From JAGQOZ01 sp041399205 (GTDB lineage: Bacteria; Planctomycetota; Planctomycetia; Pirellulales; Pirellulaceae): a DNA stretch of 64,000 bases. A program made the position numbers and the translations under genes. The notes beneath the pieces were generated by a model. It searched no databases. It was not told the origin of the DNA and saw only the letters and a list, made by a program, of their open reading frames with translations. Within the stretch, counting starts at the first letter, position 1; each line of letters starts with the position of its first letter. Of the stretch, positions 20,001 through 32,100 are shown piece after piece. The stretch is taken from contig JAWKTK010000023.1 in the NCBI GenBank assembly GCA_041399205.1, forward strand, positions 96,314 through 160,313. Reading direction: 5' to 3'.

Positions 20001-23000
20001 TCGGACATCGTCCAGTAAACCGTCGAAGGTCCGTAATTGCCGGGGTTTCGTCAATCCAAGCTGACACCAGGCTGTTTTGGTCAATGGTTCCGGTTTTCGT
20101 CCGACTGCCCACTTGTTGTCCGTTCAGGTAGAGTAGCATCAGGCTGCCGTCGTAGACTCCGGCGACGTGATACCACTGGCCTGTCACCAAGTCGCCACTG
20201 CACTTGCACACCAGCGTGTCAGTGTTGCCCGTTTGTTTTCAGCCGCGTACGCAGGCAGTTTGCCGCGCGCGGGCTGTGGTACTCCTTTATCCAATAAAGT
20301 GATCCTGCGTGGCGGTGCCGGTGGTTTTGAAATAATTCGGCTGTCGCGACTGGCTCCGGCGGCTCGAATCGGCTTCCAGACAAGCTGCCAGCGTCAAGCC
20401 GGCGCCCGGTTACGTCTAAGCCGCCTAGATCGACGTAGTCATTGACGCCGTCAAATACAATGCCAAGCAGATTGTCCGGAAGTGAAGACCGCTTCATGAA
20501 TCGTGCCATTGTGGTTATTGCCGAAACATCATCGGCGATATTGCTTGTCGCCATTATTGTCATCGAATGGCCAATGTGCATATACGTCGGATGTGGCTTC
20601 GTTCACTTGCACATGGAAGGTATCTTGGACAAACAGTAAGCTGGGATCGGTGGCTCGAATAGTGATGTCAGCTTGTCCGGTCAAGTTGGCAGCATATAGG
20701 CCAGCGTAAGCTGATTTCCATTCAAACTGAGCGCGACCAAACTGGGCAGGCTATTTGCAGTGACGGTCAGCGTCAGGGTGTGGGTCGACATCGGTGAAGG
20801 TGTTGGCCAAATTGATAATGGTGTTGGCCGAATTCTTGGGCACGTTGACATCGGCAATGCAGGAATACTGGCAACGGGCGGATCATTGACCGGTGTCACG
20901 GTAACACGGAAAGTGTCTTCCACAAACAAGCCGCCTGGGTCCATGGCGCCGAACGGTTAGATCAGCCGTTCCGTGAGCGTTGGCTGCGTAGTCTAACGTC
21001 AGCGTGCCGGCAGAACTGTTAATGGCGGTGGATGTGAATAGTCCGGGATTGGTGTTGGCGGGGACGGAATAGATCAGATTCGCGTCGGGTGTTTCCGCAT
21101 CGGCAAACGCATTGAACAAATTAATCACACGATTGTTGGCATCTTCCGCATCGGTCACATCGGCCAGCGGCGACTGAATCGTCGGTGGCGAATTCGAACC
21201 AATCAGACTTTGGATTTCTGCGGCGCTGAGGCCTCGATTGTAGATTCGGACATCGTCCAGCAAACCGTCGAAGGGTCCGTAATTGCCGGGGTTTCGTCCA
21301 ATCCAAGCTGACACTAAGCTGTTTTGGTCAATGGTTCCGGTTTTCGTCCGACTGCCCACTTGTTGTCCGTTCAAGTAGAGTAGCATCGAGCTACCGTCGT
21401 AGACTCCGGCGACGTGATACCATTGGCCTGTCACTAAGTCACCGCTGCTTGCCACCAGCGTGTCGGTGTTGCCGTTTGTTTTCAGCCGCATGCGCAGGCG
21501 AGTTGCCGCGCCTTGGGCTGTGGTACTCAGCATCCAATAGTGATCCTGCGTGGCGGTGCCGGTGGTTTTGGAAATAATTCGGCTGTCGCGACTGGCTCCG
21601 TAAAACGAATCGGCTTTGAACCAAGCTGCCAGCGTCAAGCCGGCGCCGGTTACGTCTAAGCCGCCTAGATCGACGTAGTCATTGACGCCGTCAAACTCTA
21701 ATGCCAAGCCAGATTGTCCGGAAGTGAAGACCGCTTCATGAATCGTGCCATTGTGGTTATTGCCCGAAACATCATCGGCGATGTTATCGCCATTGTTGTC
21801 ATCGAATGGCCAATGTGCATATACGTCGGATGTGGCTTCGTTCACTTGCACATGGAAGGTATCTTGGGCAAACAGTAAGCTGGGATCGGTGGCTCGAATA
21901 GTGATGTCAGCTTGTCCGGTCAAGTTGGCAGCATAGGCCAACGTAAGCTGATTTCCATTCAAACTGGGCGTGACCAAACTGGGCAGAGTGTTTGCGGTGA
22001 TGGTCAGCGTCAGGGTGTCCAGGTCGGCATCGGTGAAGGTGTTGGCCAAATTGATAATGGTGTTGGCCGAATTCTTGGGCACGTTGACATCGGCAATGGG
22101 AATACTAACAACGGGCGGATCATTGACCGGTGTCACGGTAACACGGAAAGTGTCTTCCACAAACAAGCCGCCCGGATCGGTGGCGCGAACCGTCAAGTCG
22201 GCCGTTCCGTGAGCGTTGGCTGCGTAGTCTAACGTCAGCGTGCCGGCAGAACTGTTAATGGCGGTGGATGTGAATAGTCCGGGATTGGTGTTGGCGGGGA
22301 CGGAATAGATCAGATTCGCGTCGGGTGTTTCCGCATCGGCAAACGCATTGAACAAATTAATCACACGATTGTTGGCATCTTCCGCATCGGTCACATCGGC
22401 CAGCGGCGACTGAATCGTCGGTGGCGAATTCGAACCAATCAGACTTTGGATTTCTGCGGCAGCTGGGGCCTCGATTGTAGATTCGGACATCGTCCAGCAA
22501 ACCGTCGAAGGGTCCGTAATTGCCGGGGTTTCGTCCAATCCAAGCTGACACTAAGCTGTTTTGATCAATGGTTCCGAGTTTTCGTTCGACGTACCACCCA
22601 CGCTTGTCCGTTCAAGTAGAGTAGCATCGAGCTGCCGTCGTAGACTCCGGCGACGGCCTGTCACTAAGTCACCGCTACTTGCCACCAGCGTGTCGGTGTT
22701 GCCGCTTGTTTTCAGCCACATGCAAAAGAGCGAGTTGCCGCGCGCGGGCTGTGGTACTCAACATCAATAGTGATCCTGGCGGTGCCGGTGGTTTGACCAT
22801 TCGGCTGTCGCGACTGGCTCCGTAAAACAGAATCGGCTTTGAACCAAGCTGCCAGCGTCAAGCCGGCGCCGGTTACGTCTAAGCCGCCTAGATCGACGTA
22901 GTCATTGACGCCGTCAAACTCTAATGCCAAGCCAGATTGTCCGGAAGTGAAGACCGCTTCATGAATCGTGCCATTGTGGTTATTGCCCGAAACATCATCG

Positions 23001-23140
23001 GCGATGTTATCGCCATTGTTGTCATCGAAGGGCCAGTGTGCGTAGACGTCAGACGTTAAAAGCTGGCGAGTTTCTAATAATTCGAGGTGAAGATTGCGTC
23101 GTGCGTTTTCACGTTGCCGAATGATTGTGCGTAATGCCAT
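17065..23140 (-). pseudogene. giant secreted LamG/cadherin-repeat protein, many frameshifts
   Basis: Starts at ATG 23140 (GGAG 8 bases upstream). The N-terminus has the planctomycete extracellular motif LELLETRQLL. Then come three near-identical units of about 408 aa, each one concanavalin-like LamG domain (YAHWPFDDNNGDN; LEFDGVNDYVDLGG; YHVAGVYDGS; RIYNRGLSAAEIQSL) plus two cadherin-like domains (TFRVTVTPVNDPPV; TFHVQV). After the third unit follow a DUF1349-like domain (SDDFHSGTLDPRW, about 19,330-18,750), another cadherin-like stretch, a further concanavalin-like domain (17,770-17,440) and an Asn/Gly-rich tail. The middle unit reads cleanly for over 500 codons; the first, third and downstream parts hold many small indels. 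It lies between the ABC exporter and a glycosyltransferase on the same strand. A surface adhesin or matrix role is inferred. Confidence 0.75.
19350..23052 (-). repeat. three tandem 1.2-kb coding repeats (LamG + 2 cadherin-like)
   Basis: The same landmark (GAAACATCATCGGCGAT) occurs at 22,989, 21,766 and 20,523, giving periods of 1,223 and 1,243 bases; one codon-exact unit would be 1,224. Units run about 23,052-21,830, 21,829-20,587 and 20,586-19,350. By eye the copies are nearly identical apart from small indels and a few substitutions, so the duplication is recent or homogenised. Such repeats also tend to collapse or mis-join during assembly, so copy number is uncertain. Confidence 0.85.
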
Positions 23141-23184
23141 TGTTGACTCCGTCGAAATGGAATAGTGGATGGAACAAAACGTTT

Positions 23185-24513
23185 TTAGACTTCGATCTGT
23201 GTGGTCGAATTGACTCGTTGAGGCTTGTATTCGGTCGTCCAATCCAGATAGGGACGAACGACACCGCCCATTTTTCCGGTCCAGTCGCCTCGGGCAGAAT
23301 TGCCGTCCATGCTGTCGATCACTTGAAACGCCACGACATCTCGTTCGTAGAACTGAGCGCGAGTCGGTTGGAGTGTGACGATTTCACTGGAGACAAAAAA
23401 CGTCCCTTCGGGCAATAGGTTTCCAGGTATCCAGGCCGTGCTGGTCCAGCGTCCTGCGGGGCGCCGTTGTTCACGCCAAGCTGGATCAAGATCATGTGTG
23501 GTAAAAACGTGTGTCCCTTCTTCGTTGTAGATATGGTGGTGTGGCAGAAGCAAGAAATTGGGCTGCAGGACGTCGTACTCCATTTCAATACCAATGGGTT
23601 TGCGAATATCGAAGGCATCGCTAATCGTTCCGTCTTGTGTTTTGAGTCGGACTGCTCGAGTTCGAACAATGTCGCCGCCGGGCGCTGTTGCGGGATCTTG
23701 CCATTCACGAGACGCGGTCGTTCCGAAACCGGAATTTAAGTATGCGCTCACGACTTCTGCCGAAGGCCCGTCCTTCAATACGGTTCCGCCGTCTAACAGG
23801 ATGGTTCGCGAACAAAGTCGAGTGATTGCGGGCATGTTGTGAGATACGAACAGGACGGTTCGTCCTTGCTGCCCAACGTCTTGCATTTTGTTGAGACACT
23901 TTTTCTGGAAGCGTGCGTCGCCTACGGCAAGAACTTCGTCCACAATCAAGATTTCCGGTTCTAAATGCGCGGCGACGGCAAATGCCAAGCGAAGATACAT
24001 ACCGGACGAATAGTGTTTAACAGGCGTGTCGATAAACCGTTCGACTTCAGCGAACGCGACAATTTCGTCGAACTTGGATTTTACTTCAGCGCGACTCATG
24101 CCAAGTATCGCACCGTTCAGAAATGTGTTTTCTCGGCCCGTCAATTCGGGATGAAAGCCGGTTCCTACTTCCAATAAACTTCCCACTCGTCCCCGAATCA
24201 CGGCAGATCCTCGCGTCGGTTCCGTGATCCGCGAAAGTAACTTTAGCAACGTACTTTTTCCGGCGCCGTTTCGTCCAATAATCCCGACAACCTCTCCGTG
24301 ATCCACGTCAAACGAAATATCTTTTACGGCCCAAATCCACGAATCGCATCGAGCCGACCGGTGGTTTCCATTGCGAAGCAACAAGGACTTTGCTGCTCGA
24401 TATGGAAAATACAGGGCATCCGTCATCGTATCTCGCAAGGCTTTATATTGCTGAAGCTGTCCAATGCGGTATTGTTTACTAAGGTTTCGAGCTTCAATTG
24501 CCGTACCGTTCAT
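23185..24513 (-). CDS. polysaccharide ABC transporter ATP-binding protein (Wzt-like)
   Basis: 443 aa from ATG 24513 (MNGTAIEARNLSK), the start that begins the ABC fold. Walker A is GRNGAGKST, the signature is YSSGMYLRLAFAV and Walker B is ILIVDEVLAVGD. Residues of about 260-440 form a Wzt-type C-terminal domain, which in O-antigen exporters recognises a terminal modification of the finished chain. It is intact and paired with the permease gene just upstream. Together they would move lipid-linked polymer across the inner membrane. Confidence 0.9.
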   Translation of the reverse strand: MNGTAIEARNLSKQYRIGQLQQYKALRDTMTDALYFPYRAAKSLLLRNGNHRSARCDSWIWAVKDISFDVDHGEVVGIIGRNGAGKSTLLKLLSRITEPTRGSAVIRGRVGSLLEVGTGFHPELTGRENTFLNGAILGMSRAEVKSKFDEIVAFAEVERFIDTPVKHYSSGMYLRLAFAVAAHLEPEILIVDEVLAVGDARFQKKCLNKMQDVGQQGRTVLFVSHNMPAITRLCSRTILLDGGTVLKDGPSAEVVSAYLNSGFGTTASREWQDPATAPGGDIVRTRAVRLKTQDGTISDAFDIRKPIGIEMEYDVLQPNFLLLPHHHIYNEEGTHVFTTHDLDPAWREQRRPAGRWTSTAWIPGNLLPEGTFFVSSEIVTLQPTRAQFYERDVVAFQVIDSMDGNSARGDWTGKMGGVVRPYLDWTTEYKPQRVNSTTQIEV

Positions 24514-24577
24514 TTTGGTTCCAATTCGTTTGGGTGAAGTGCAATTTTTCGGATGTGTGTTTGACAAGGGGTGCGAA

Positions 24578-25458
24578 TTAACGGCCACCTGAGCCGAGCG
24601 AATCGACCATGGTTCGTTCACGAGCTCGAAACCAAACGATTCCGCTCACAAACAGGCTTAGGGCAACTAGGGTCGAAGCCCCCAGCATCGCGAACGGGCC
24701 GGTTCCTGTTCCCAGAAGCGACCAACGAAACCCTTCAATCACGCCTGTCATGGGATTCCAGGCTCAGCAAGATTCGCCATGGTTCTGGAACCAAGTTGCT
24801 GGGATAGACCACCGGTGTGATAAACAGCCAAAACTGATTCAGAAAGGGAACGACATAGCGCATGTCGCGGTATTCCCACATTCAGCACTGATAGCCAGAA
24901 GCCGACACCTAGCGACGTGATGATCATCAATAATACGAACGCGGGAATCCAAATTAGACGCCAGCCTGGCATGACGCCGTATAAGAACATGGCTCCAAAC
25001 AAAAGGACCGACGCTACCGCAAAATCGACGATGCCGGCCAGCGTGGATGAAATCGGAACAATAATTCGAGGAAAATAGACTCGTGTAATGAGACGTTGAT
25101 CAACAACAAGACAATTTGTCGATTCTGTAATGGTCCGCGAAAAGAGTTGCCAAGGGATTAAAGCGACCAGAGAAAACAGTGGATAGGGGACTCCTTCTGA
25201 TGGCATCTTTGCTAGTTGCCCGAAGAATAGTGTGAATACCAACATCATCGATAGTGGTTGCAAAACGACCCATGCGAATCCAATCGCAGTTTGCTTGTAG
25301 CGAACTTTGACGTCTCGCCAAGCTAAGAAAAAAATCAGTTCGCGGTAGGTCCATAATTCGCGTAGGTTCAACATTCGCCATGGCGACGTGGGGCGAATAT
25401 GAAAAACCGGCACGGTGGTATCGGGACTGCTTAACGTTGGCAATAGTGCATTTGACAT
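24578..25458 (-). pseudogene. polysaccharide ABC transporter permease (Wzm-like), frameshifted near the 3' end
   Basis: ABC-2 type permease. The first about 190 residues are clean: LRELWTYRELIFFLAWRDVKVRY, IGFAWVVLQPLSMMLVFTLF, and five hydrophobic segments. Near 24,880 the frame changes (RYVVPFLNQFWLFITPVVYP) and near 24,757 it changes again (NPMTGVIEGFRWSLLG), ending at TAA 24578-24580. With both corrected the protein is about 293 aa with six membrane spans, as expected. The ATPase partner directly downstream is intact, so if the shifts are real the exporter would lack its channel. Confidence 0.85.
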
Positions 25459-25592
25459 GCCATTAACCTTTCGTTGGTCTTTGTCGTGATGGGCGACGTT
25501 CCATTTGTAACCGTCGAACTGCCCTTTGCGGTAAACTCAAGACTTCGGAGCGAGACGGAGTCGTTTCCGTACGGAGCGTGGACCTTTAAGTC

Positions 25593-27844
25593 TTAGCGGC
25601 GGAATCGAGGAAGTGGCATCGCGTGTTGCGGATGCTGTTTTGGCTGGCGAAGGTGTTTTCCGTTACGTTCGACCAAGTGCTGCACGCGTGGCTCGGCGGT
25701 CCGATTCAGGACGACTCCTAGAATGGGCGTTTCGGAGAACTTCAACATCTCTACGCTTCGCAAGACCTGATGGCGATTGTTCGTGCCGTGGCTGATGACC
25801 AACAGCACTCCATCGGATTGGGCCGCGATGATTCGTGAATCGGAGACCTGGAGCATGCCGGGTGAATCAACCAGAACTAGGTCATAATCATCTCGAAGTC
25901 GATCAAAGAGTTCTTTCAGTCGCGGTGTTTCTAGCGTATCGGCGGGCGTTGTAGGACATGGGCCGCTTGGCAAGATCGATAAGTTTTCGACGGAACTTGA
26001 CAGCACCGCATCATGCACTTCGGCGGCCTCGACCAGTACTGTCGAAAGTCCATCCGTTGGAGAAAGGTGGAATAGCGTATGTAGTCGAGGTGACTGGAGA
26101 TCGGCGTCCACCAACAGCACTCGCTTTCCTGACTGTGCGAACGAAATTGCCAAATTCGCAGCAATCGTCGTCTTCCCGTCTCGCTTATTGGCACTGGCAA
26201 TCTGAATCACTTTTGCTCGGTTTGCGCGAATGCGAACGTTAATCGCGGTTCGTAATGCTCGAAACGCATCGGCGCCATTGGAATTCGATCGATAGAATGT
26301 GCAAAGACTGGGGTCGAGGCAAACGGATTCGGGAAGTCGCTTGGGTGTCGTATGACCACCCAATGGAAAGACAGGAATCTGTGATAAGACCGGTAGCTCC
26401 AAGGTGCGAACGATGTCGGCAGCGTGAAGGAATCGATCGTTGGAAACGTCGCTCCAGACTCCTAGGAGCGTCCCTAATGCCAGGCCAATAATAATGGACG
26501 CCGCCGAGATCAACGTTGTGCGCGGAGCCACCTGCTTTGCTTCGTCCGGTGGCGTGATCAACGTTGTTTGGTATCCGCCAGACTCCATTCCCAAATCAAC
26601 GCTTTTCAATTGGCTCATGAACGCATCTAAGTACTGCTGATCCCGATCAATGGCGGTTCGCATTTGTTCGTCTTGCAACTCTAGGGATGCCAAGTCCTTG
26701 GCATGCACTGATTCGGTGACCAATTGCTGCTGCAGTGAATTCCGAGCGGCTTCCACGTCTTTCAGTTCTTGCTCTAGCAAGCGGATGTATTCTCGCCCAG
26801 CGTGAACCAGTAACTTGCGCTGATCCGGTGAACTTGGCTCTTGGAGCTTTTCAGCCAGTGCCAGTTGGTCTTGAATTGTTTGGATGGCTGGATGCCCTTT
26901 GCCAAAGCGTTTGTCCAATTCTTTTGCTCCATCTGCAGCGCAAGGATTCGCTCGCTAATATGATTGCCTGCAAGAGGAACATACGGAGTCGGCAGTAATC
27001 CGCGAAGTTGTTCCGTATTGCCTTCGTCCGCGACGGCATTGCGGACGGCCTGGATCCGTGAAATGGTCTCGGCTTGTCGTTGATTCAGTTCCAATAAGGC
27101 CTGGTCGATGTTCGTCAACTGTTGTTGCAAGAAGACCGTACTCCGGTTTTCCGTTAACAGCAGCGGTGAATTCTCTCGAAATTGATTGTATTCCCGTTCT
27201 TTCGTCGCCAAATCTTTCTTGATCTGCTCGACCTTCTTGCCAATCAGATCAATGGCGGCCTGATTCGCACTTACATTTGTTTCATTCAGGTGCTGCTGAT
27301 AGACGCAAATTATGGAGCGCAACAGGACCGGACATTCGTCAGCTGATCTTCCTTTGAATTCGAAACGAAGAACATGGCTGGTGCTAAACTGATTTCGATC
27401 TGTGTCGTTTTCATGCACAACCGTCAACGCTTTGCGAAGCACTTGCACTGGATCCTTTTCATCTCGAAACGTCTCCAACGAATCGACTGGCGACTGCTCC
27501 GACAGTACCCGACTCGCCAGCCAGGGACTCTTGATCAAAGCAATATGCGACGACATGGATTCATTGGACTGAGGCAGTCCTGCCTGAAACCCGTCAACAC
27601 TTAGCGGCGTCTTCTTGACCACCAGTAACTGGGCCGTCGATTCGTAGAGTGGCGTTGATCGAACGCAATATAGAATTGCGGCGCCAACGCAAATCAAAAT
27701 GGCAGTGATGATGCGAAGCCAATGTCGTTTTGCGAAGTGAATGAACTGAATGATGTCATTGATTTGCAGTAAATCTTGGTTTCCCCGAGCGCCAATCGCC
27801 GGTTCGTCATCACGCGGTGTATTGGAAAAAAGTTCATTTCTCAT
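25593..27844 (-). pseudogene. Wzz/Wzc-type polysaccharide chain-length ATPase, one frameshift
   Basis: The N-terminal part (27,844 to about 26,920) has a cytoplasmic stretch, a membrane span (IITAILICVGAAILYCV), the Wzz domain (YESTAQLLVVKK) and a long periplasmic coiled coil. Near 26,920 the frame shifts within LQMEQKELDKRFGKGHPAI. The remainder gives the second span (ISAASIIIGLALGTLLGV) and the BY-kinase-like ATPase: Walker A SANKRDGKTTIAANLA, Walker A' LLVDADLQSPRLH, Walker B LVLVDSPG. There is no Tyr-rich tail, so autophosphorylation as in Wzc is doubtful. It is the likely inner-membrane partner of the Wza-like lipoprotein at 3.5 kb. Confidence 0.88.
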
Positions 27845-28226
27845 GGAAGGTCACCCTAGTTAGTTATTAAGAATTGCATTGCTACTGGACGCGTGCATGT
27901 TGAACGCGATTCATTTCTCATGAAAGGCAGCGGCACTCGCCAGACTGGCGTAAAAGGGCACCGCTGCCAGGAGGCGACAAACCTGGTCGAAGCAAAAAAG
28001 AGATTGCAAAATCAAAAAATAGTTAAGGCAAAGCATCGTAGTCATTCGGTCATTGAATTTGGGGCATAATCCAATCGACTTGCACTGCAGCATGCTTTCG
28101 CGAGTATTTTTGGCAGGCAGGCGGTGGAATCCTTTCTATTTCCTGACAACGGTCCGAATTCAGCCATCCTGTTGGTGGCAGTCCAGTGTTGCCTGATGCG
28201 CGTATGCATGACGGAGTTGGTTGAAA
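27845..28226. other. non-coding leader with a hairpin, between Wzc-like gene and IS remnant
   Basis: GGCAGCGG at 27,926-27,933 pairs with CCGCTGCC at 27,961-27,968, with an inner GCCAGACTGGC palindrome. It lies about 80 bases upstream of the Wzc-like start and could be the end of an older transcription unit or a leader structure. The rest has only short stop-interrupted frames. I looked for the second half of an IS630 transposase here and did not find its DDE motifs. Confidence 0.4.
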
Positions 28227-28663
28227 TCACTTGGGCTTGCCGGGCCGAAATCGTTTTGATTTACGCACGAGTCGCTTTAAAGTAGACACGCTAATTCGCT
28301 TGCTTGTACGCCGTTCAAATTCATCCAAGACTTCGCTGGGACGGCGAGGATAGTTCGAAGAGATCTCTAGGATCAACGCTTGTTCTGTGGCGTCCAGCTT
28401 TGCGGCTGCACCGGGACGCGGTTTGTCTGCCAAACCTTGAACGCCTTTCTTTTCAAAACGCTGTAACCACTTCGAAACCGTATCTCGAGACACTTGAAAG
28501 ACGTCGGCAATTTCATTTAGTGACTTCCCGTATGCTACTCTCAGCAGCACCGCATGCTCGGTGGCGAACTCGTGCCGACGCCGCCGTGGTCTTTCAACGC
28601 CCTGAGCTGCCGCAGTTCCGTTTCGTTGGGTTCGGCCGTGAAACGAGATGGTTTGCGAGGCAT
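28227..28663 (-). mobile_element. IS630-family transposase N-terminal (helix-turn-helix) fragment, frameshifted
   Basis: From ATG 28663 (MPRKPSRFTAEPNETEL) the frame runs to about 28,560, shifts, and continues through a homeodomain-like HTH (LRVAYGKSLNEIADVFQVSRDTVSKWLQRFEKKGVQGLADKPRPG). This arrangement is typical of the first ORF of IS630 elements. It ends at RFRPGKPK. The catalytic DDE half is absent downstream, and I see no matching terminal inverted repeats, so this is a dead remnant. It marks the junction between the two divergent units. Confidence 0.6.
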
Positions 28664-29102
28664 CGTTCCAGATTTGTCCATCAACACGAATAGTGCCAGA
28701 CTATTTCTGAACCACTTCGAATTCCGTGTCGACGTAAGTTGCAAAATCCATTCAAGTCGACATGCCGACATCGCTTGACCGAAAATCGACGACTCTGGTA
28801 GAAGCAAACAAGTCGTGGCGCGATGGCGGATTTTACCATGGTCACGATCGTCGGATCGATACTCAGGTTCGACAACATGGAGGTTAGCGCGGGATAGTCA
28901 ATGGAAGGACTCGAAATGCTTTTCATCGGGTGCCACGAATCGAAGTCATCTTTTCGTACCGTGCCCACGTTCTCGTCTACTCCACGAATCGTTGCGCAGC
29001 GCATGCGTTGCGAAATTTGTTAGTCAATCGTCTTTTCTTGTCGGCTTTACTTACGTCGGTCGAAGTTCCGTTCGTTTCAGGCAGTCTCACGAGGTTTGAT
29101 TT
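28664..29102. other. intergenic stretch upstream of the LamG/metzincin gene
   Basis: No convincing gene in any frame. It must hold the promoter for the plus-strand gene at 29,103, but I cannot point to a clear -35/-10 pair. A weak GAGG lies a few bases before the ATG. Confidence 0.4.
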
Positions 29103-32100
29103 ATGAAAAATCGAAGCGTACGCACCAAGTGGTTTCGTAGTTCGTCTGTTACCGCAAATCGAGTTTGTTCGGTAGAAAACTTAGAAGTTCGCGCCATGAT
29201 GAATGCCGATGTTTCCGCTTTAACCATCGGTTCCAACGAAGTGGATTCGGGGCTCGTAGGCTATTGGCAGTTTGAAAATAACAGTATGCCCGAACTGACG
29301 CTTTCGATCTGGTTTCAGCCAGACCAGGTGGATGCGAATAGGCAATCGTTGCTTTACGATCCGGCTGACGACAGTACGAGCCGCATTGAACCTGAGTTTG
29401 ATCAATAACGACGGCCTCCGATTGCAGTTGCAGCTATCGACGGACAACGCCCACAGCTCGTTGACTTCCGATCGAATCGACATCGCTCCGGGACAATGGT
29501 CTCACGCGGCGGTCACGTACGATGGAACCAACGCCAAGCTCTTTGTAAATGGTTCGGAAGTGGCCATAGCATCGCAAACCGGCACCGTGAAACGTGCTGC
29601 GCCAGTGGTCGTTGGCACGGATCGCGATGCGGTGGACCGCTTCAGCGGTAAGATTGATCGAGTGAGAGTTTACAGCCGGGCGCTCGAACCACAGGAACTG
29701 CAAGTTCTGATTGACCAAGACCCACCCAAGAACGAAGCTCCTACTGTCCAGGCCGGTGCGAACCAAGTCGTCCAGCTGTCGCAAGCGTTGGAACTGTCTG
29801 GTGCATCGTCGGATGACGCATTGCCTTTCACCAGTCGCACACAGACGAACTGGACTCAATTGCAAGGGCCCGGAACGGCAGCGTTTGCGGATGCGTCCAA
29901 GGTCAATACTTCTGTGACTTTTGATGCCGCAGGTGACTATGTCCTGCAGCTTCTGGCGTCCGACGGCATGCTGGCAACGACCGACCAAATCACCGTAAAG
30001 GTTGTTGATTCGTCTAGTTTGTTGGCAGACTGGACCATGAATGAAGGATCCGGGGCGACCATTCAAGACAGTTCGCCGTGGCATCGTAATGGTGTTGTTC
30101 AAGGTCCTACCTGGACGAACAGTGGACAGTCTGGTTCGGGCTTCATTTCGATGGAGTGAATGATTATGTCGATACCGGCAAATGGGATATCGAATCCAAC
30201 GCAGTGACAATCTCGCTGTGGTTTCGAGCGGACGATTTTGCGGTTTCCGATGGACGACTGCTTTCCAAGGCGACCGGCGTGCAAGAGCAAGATCACTTCT
30301 GGATGCTCAGCACAGTCGACAGCAGCGGCATGAAACTGCGGTTCCGTCTCAAAACGAATGACGGCACCAGCACGTTGAATGCGAATCGTGGCAACTGGGT
30401 AGTAGGCGAATGGATGCATGCGGCTGCCGTCTATGATGGTTCCGCCATGCGATTGTACCTGAACGGCGAAGAGGTCGGTTCGATGCCCAAAAGTGGACCG
30501 ATTGCCGTCGATGCCGCCGTTTCCGTTTTGATTGGCAACAACGCCGGACAAGCGAAACCGTTCCATGGCAATATTGACGAAGTTCAAGTCTACAATCGAT
30601 CGCTCAGTCTCGCCGAGATTCAAAAATTGATGCGCCAAAGCGATGTGCCCAACCAACCACCTACAGTCAATGCAGGAGCGGACGCGTCGGTGAATTTGAA
30701 TACCACACTGACACTCCACGGATCGGCCACGGATGACGGACTTCCGAATCCGCCCGCAGCCGTTTCGGCAATGTGGTCCGAAGTTCAAGGGCCTGGGGCA
30801 GTCCATTTTTCCGATGTTCGAGCGTTGTCTCCGAATGTAAGCTTCAGTGCAGCAGGTACATACATCCTGCGTCTCACAGCCACTGATGGAGTAGCAAGCG
30901 TCTATGATGAAATTTCGATTACCGTAAATGCGGATTCGACAATGGCTGCATTCTGGCCGCTTAACGAAGGCAGCGGATTGGTGACAGCTGACGCTTCGGG
31001 GAATCTGCATCAGGGACAGATTGGCGAATCGCAGTGGGGCTCCGGAATATCGGGGAAAGGATTGTGGTTTGACGGTGTAAATGATTTTGTTGACACCGGT
31101 CGTTGGGGTTTTTCTTCGAACGCGATGACGATTTCTGGTTGGATTCGAGCTGATTCGTTTGTCGGAGACTATCGTGATGGACGAATCGTCTCCAAAGCAG
31201 TCGGTGATCAGGCTCAAGACCACACTTGGATGCTCAGCACGATTGCGCAAGGCGCCGAAACACGCTTGAGATTTCGCTTGAACACGGACGGTCACGTCGA
31301 CACTTTGGTTGCCAATAGTGGAAATCTGGTGCCAGGTGGATGGTATCACGTCGCGGCCGTCTATGATGGTGACGCGATGCGTTTGTACCTGAATGGCCAG
31401 GCCGTTGGCTCGTTGCCCAAGACCGGTACAATTCCCGAAAACGCGAGCGTTCCTGTTTGGATTGGGAACAATCCCGTAAGTCACGCTCAGCCTTTTCACG
31501 GTGCGATGGACGAAATGCGAATTTACCGAACTGCGTTGACGGCACTGGAAATTACAGCTCTTGCCGCCCTGGCCCCAAACACACCCACCACTGCCGCAAA
31601 CCAAGCACCGATTGTTGATGCGGGCCCCAACCGCAATACGGTTGTTTCTACGTCGGTCAATCTGGACGGAACGGTTACGGACGATGGCCTGCCGTCTCCG
31701 GTACGAGTGACATGGAGCAAGCTCGACGGACCAGGCACTGTATCGTTCGGCAATATGAATGCGGTTGATACGACGGCTAGATTTGACAAAGCAGGTACCT
31801 ATTCGCTGCAATTGTTGGCGAACGATGGACAGTTGGAAACTAAGGATACTGTCACGGTTGTTGTCACCGACGCGAATGTTACGCCTCAGCAGGTTTCTGG
31901 CTTCTTCGTTTCGCCAAGCGGAACAGCTAATGGTGATGGAAGTTTGGAGCATCCTTGAGTTTGAAAGCTGCCCTGAATCAACCGTCTCAGGTGCGACCGG
32001 GCGATACGATTTGGCTGCGTGGTGGTACCTATTCGGGCGGACTTGTTTCGTACTTGTCTGGTTCGTCCGCAGCCGGTGGTAGTTCGGTCTTATCCGGGCG

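Noticed and set aside
19350..23052. Tandem repeats as a CRISPR or satellite array
   Set aside because: The unit is 1.2 kb and coding, with clear LamG and cadherin domains.
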